Shown here one piece after another: positions 7,153 to 9,368 of a stretch of 9,368 nucleotides of DNA (position 1 is the first letter of the stretch; the number at the start of each line of letters is the position of its first letter). The position numbers and the translations under genes are program-made. The notes under the pieces are model-generated. The model ran no database searches, had not been told where the DNA came from, and saw only the letters and a list, made by a program, of their open reading frames with translations. The stretch comes from Amphritea sp. (lineage in GTDB: Bacteria; Pseudomonadota; Gammaproteobacteria; Pseudomonadales; Balneatricaceae): positions 1 to 9,368 of the forward strand of contig JAGPUU010000162.1 of assembly GCA_018067325.1 (NCBI GenBank), in the 5' to 3' direction.

Positions 7153-9368
7153 ATGACTTTTAAAATGAGCAACCGGGTTTACATCGCAGTCCTGGTCTAT
7201 ATAGCCTGGATATTGGTTTACCTCGCCTGGGATTATCAACGAGAGAAAGAACGGATCTATCAAAAGATTGATAGTGCGTTAATTTCAAATGCTCTGGCAG
7301 CCCCACTTCTACTACCAGATGGTTTTCATCACAAAGGCATGCAACCGGGCGATATTGATCCGGCTGACGACCTCGAAAACACCCTTAAATTAACGGAATA
7401 CACCCGTAACTCCGAGGCTATCTACATCTATACCTTGGTAAAACAGGAAGATAAAATCTATTTCTCCAGCGCCAATGTTACTGACACCGAGCTCGAGGCT
7501 GGTAAAGATCTATACAACTATTACCTCCTCTATGATGATGTCGACCCCAGAATAGAAGACGTATTTTCCAAGCGTCTGCAGATGTTTTTTGAGATTACGG
7601 ATAGATGGGGAAGATTCCGCAGTGTATTTATTCCTAAATACTCATCTGATGGTACTTTTTATGTAACCGCAGCAGATATTGAAATAAGTCATATCAAAGC
7701 CCTGCTAAATCAACGCCTGACTCAACAAATGGGACTGGCGATCATATTTTTACTCTTTCTAATCCCGGTGATGTTCACCTTTTCTTCGGCCCAACGGCGT
7801 TGGGCAAAAGAGCTCGACAAAAGTGTCGGCGAACGAACACAACAGCTCCACGCCAGTGAAAAACAGCTTAGTTCAATCATTGAACATTCCCCTGCGGGAA
7901 TTTTTCACTACGATAAGAATTCCGTTATTTCCATGATGAACCAGCGTTTTTTGGAGATACTAGGTAGTACAGAAGATATTCTGATTGGTTTCAATATGCT
8001 CGAAAACTTACAGGACGAGCAGCTTCTCAACGCGTTGCGAGATTCGCTACAAGGAAAAATAGGTCAATTTGAAGGTCCCTATACTTCAGTTACCGGCCAT
8101 AAAAAAATCTATCTGATCGCTGAGTTTGTACCTATGCGAGACAGTCAGGGCGATATCAATGGTGGCGTGGCGGTATTCAACGATGCCACGGAGCAACAAA
8201 GCACCACCAACACCCTTAAAAAACTTTCCATGGCCGTAGAGCAAAGTCCGAATGTCGTAGTAATAACCGATGTTGGGGGACAGATAGAATATGTAAACCA
8301 TCGGTTTACCGATATAACCGGCTATGATCCTGAGGAGGTCATTGGGAAAAACCCTCGCATACTAAATTCTGGAGAAACCACTTCAGAAATTTATAAAAAC
8401 CTCTGGGAAACACTACTCTCTGGTCAGGAGTGGCGGGGCGTTTTCCATAACAAGAAAAAGAACGGCGAGCTCTACTGGGCAGAGGAGATTATCTCCCCTA
8501 TTACCAATACTCAGGGGGAGATAACTCATTTTATTGCCCAGCAGGAAGATATCACCGAAGTTCGGCGCATTTCGGATGAGATAAACTTCCAGACAACCCA
8601 TGATCTATTGACCGGATTACTCAATCGTCGCCAATTTGAAAACGAACTTGAACTAATAGTACAAAAGGCTCGGCAGCATCGTTCTCATCACGCGCTCGGT
8701 TTTATCGATGTCGATCAGTTCAAGGTTATCAATGACACTTGTGGACGCATTGCCGGGGATGAACTGCTGCGACAGGTCAGCAACCTGATCCGGGATAAGA
8801 TACGTAGCCGGGATATCCTCGCTCGACCAGGTAGCGATGAATTTTTAATACTGTTCGAGAATGCCAGTCTTGCTCAGGCTGAGCGTGTTCTTCAGTCAAT
8901 TATGACAAATCTGAAAGGTTTTCGGTTCCAGTGGGAGGATCACAGCTTCTCGGTAGAGATCAGTGTCGGACTCACCGCCGTTGACCACAACACAGAATCG
9001 GCCGTTGAAGCGATGAAGGAGGTCGATACCGCCTGTTATACCGCTAAAGATGCTGGCCGCAACAGAATTCATATCCATAATGACAATGATGAACAACAGC
9101 TGATTCATAAAGGTTATATTCAATGGGCCAGTGAAATCCATACCGCCTTGGATGAAAACAGGTTCAGGCTTTATGCCCAACCTATTGTGCCTTTGCAACA
9201 GGATAAAAAAATCGGTTATGAGGTCCTCATCCGCCTGCTAACCCCCTCAGGAAATCTAGTTCCCCCTGGCGCCTTCCTGCCAGCCGCAGAACGGTACAAT
9301 CTGGCGGTGCAGATCGACCACTGGGTCATTGAGAATTCGCTTGAGTGGATAACAAAGAATATTGATCA
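7153..9368 (+). CDS. Membrane sensor protein with PAS-PAS-GGDEF-EAL domains (cyclic-di-GMP turnover), 3'-partial
   Basis: An open frame of 738 codons runs without a stop to the window edge. Domain order by residue: transmembrane helix 9-26; a periplasmic sensor of about 165 residues, with WGRFRSVFIP near 152 and YVTAADIEI near 170, resembling single-Cache ligand-binding domains; transmembrane helix 194-211; a short linker likely to be coiled coil; PAS about 237-347 (IIEHSPAGIFHYD); PAS about 356-472 (AVEQSPNVVVITD, FTDITGYDPEEVIGKNPR); GGDEF from 484 (HDLLTGLLNRRQFE, IDVDQFKVINDT); and the start of EAL from about 658 (FRLYAQPIVPL, with E690-V-L-I-R as its signature). The GGDEF signature is GSDEF at 560-564, and an RxxD inhibitory site (551-554) sits the standard five residues upstream. 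It should make or degrade cyclic-di-GMP at the inner membrane in response to a periplasmic signal; which activity dominates cannot be told. The start is ATG 7153 or ATG 7165; neither has a Shine-Dalgarno site. The sensed ligand is unknown. Confidence 0.9.
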   Translation, partial: MTFKMSNRVYIAVLVYIAWILVYLAWDYQREKERIYQKIDSALISNALAAPLLLPDGFHHKGMQPGDIDPADDLENTLKLTEYTRNSEAIYIYTLVKQEDKIYFSSANVTDTELEAGKDLYNYYLLYDDVDPRIEDVFSKRLQMFFEITDRWGRFRSVFIPKYSSDGTFYVTAADIEISHIKALLNQRLTQQMGLAIIFLLFLIPVMFTFSSAQRRWAKELDKSVGERTQQLHASEKQLSSIIEHSPAGIFHYDKNSVISMMNQRFLEILGSTEDILIGFNMLENLQDEQLLNALRDSLQGKIGQFEGPYTSVTGHKKIYLIAEFVPMRDSQGDINGGVAVFNDATEQQSTTNTLKKLSMAVEQSPNVVVITDVGGQIEYVNHRFTDITGYDPEEVIGKNPRILNSGETTSEIYKNLWETLLSGQEWRGVFHNKKKNGELYWAEEIISPITNTQGEITHFIAQQEDITEVRRISDEINFQTTHDLLTGLLNRRQFENELELIVQKARQHRSHHALGFIDVDQFKVINDTCGRIAGDELLRQVSNLIRDKIRSRDILARPGSDEFLILFENASLAQAERVLQSIMTNLKGFRFQWEDHSFSVEISVGLTAVDHNTESAVEAMKEVDTACYTAKDAGRNRIHIHNDNDEQQLIHKGYIQWASEIHTALDENRFRLYAQPIVPLQQDKKIGYEVLIRLLTPSGNLVPPGAFLPAAERYNLAVQIDHWVIENSLEWITKNID

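Noticed and set aside
8896..9198. Minus-strand open frame opposite the GGDEF/EAL region
   Set aside because: The plus strand here encodes clear GGDEF and EAL motifs; the reverse frame has no recognisable features.
1..9368. Mobile elements, CRISPR arrays, tRNA/rRNA genes, foreign-looking islands
   Set aside because: No inverted-repeat-flanked transposase, regular repeat-spacer pattern or RNA gene structure was seen; the window is almost entirely filled by seven co-directional genes of similar composition.

Overview
The window suggests a gammaproteobacterium, probably a marine or environmental one. The proteins resemble the E. coli / Pseudomonas arginine succinyltransferase (AST) enzymes along their whole length, base composition is moderate, and genes are tightly packed behind AGGAG-type ribosome binding sites. 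The genus cannot be fixed from this sequence; an Oceanospirillales/Alteromonadales-type host is only an inference. Every supported gene is on the + strand.

Positions 1-7112 hold an arginine-catabolic AST operon in an unusual arrangement: astC (5' end outside the window), an M20 metallohydrolase of the carboxypeptidase G2 type, a compact DUF1338 protein (2-oxoadipate dioxygenase/decarboxylase-like), astA, astD and astB. Gaps between genes range from an 11-base overlap to 22 bases, so the set is very probably one transcript. AstA succinylates arginine, AstB converts succinylarginine to succinylornithine plus ammonia and CO2, AstC transaminates succinylornithine, and AstD oxidises the semialdehyde to N-succinylglutamate. 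The usual last gene, astE (succinylglutamate desuccinylase), is not in its expected place after astB and is not elsewhere in the window. The M20 enzyme keeps all five metal ligands and the catalytic glutamate of the glutamate-releasing carboxypeptidase G2 family, so it is a good candidate to hydrolyse N-succinylglutamate in place of AstE. The DUF1338 gene, which overlaps it, is a second non-canonical member of the operon.

From 7153 to the window edge runs a membrane-anchored cyclic-di-GMP signalling protein: transmembrane helix, periplasmic sensor domain, transmembrane helix, PAS, PAS, GGDEF, and the start of an EAL domain. Its 3' end is outside the window. It lies 40 bases after astB with no visible terminator between them, but it has no ribosome binding site like those of the ast genes. 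It may have its own weak promoter or be reached by readthrough. The GGDEF signature is the variant GSDEF with an intact RxxD inhibitory site upstream.

No RNA genes, mobile elements, CRISPR arrays or notable repeats were seen, and no gap between genes is longer than 40 bases. The main interest is the rewired AST operon.
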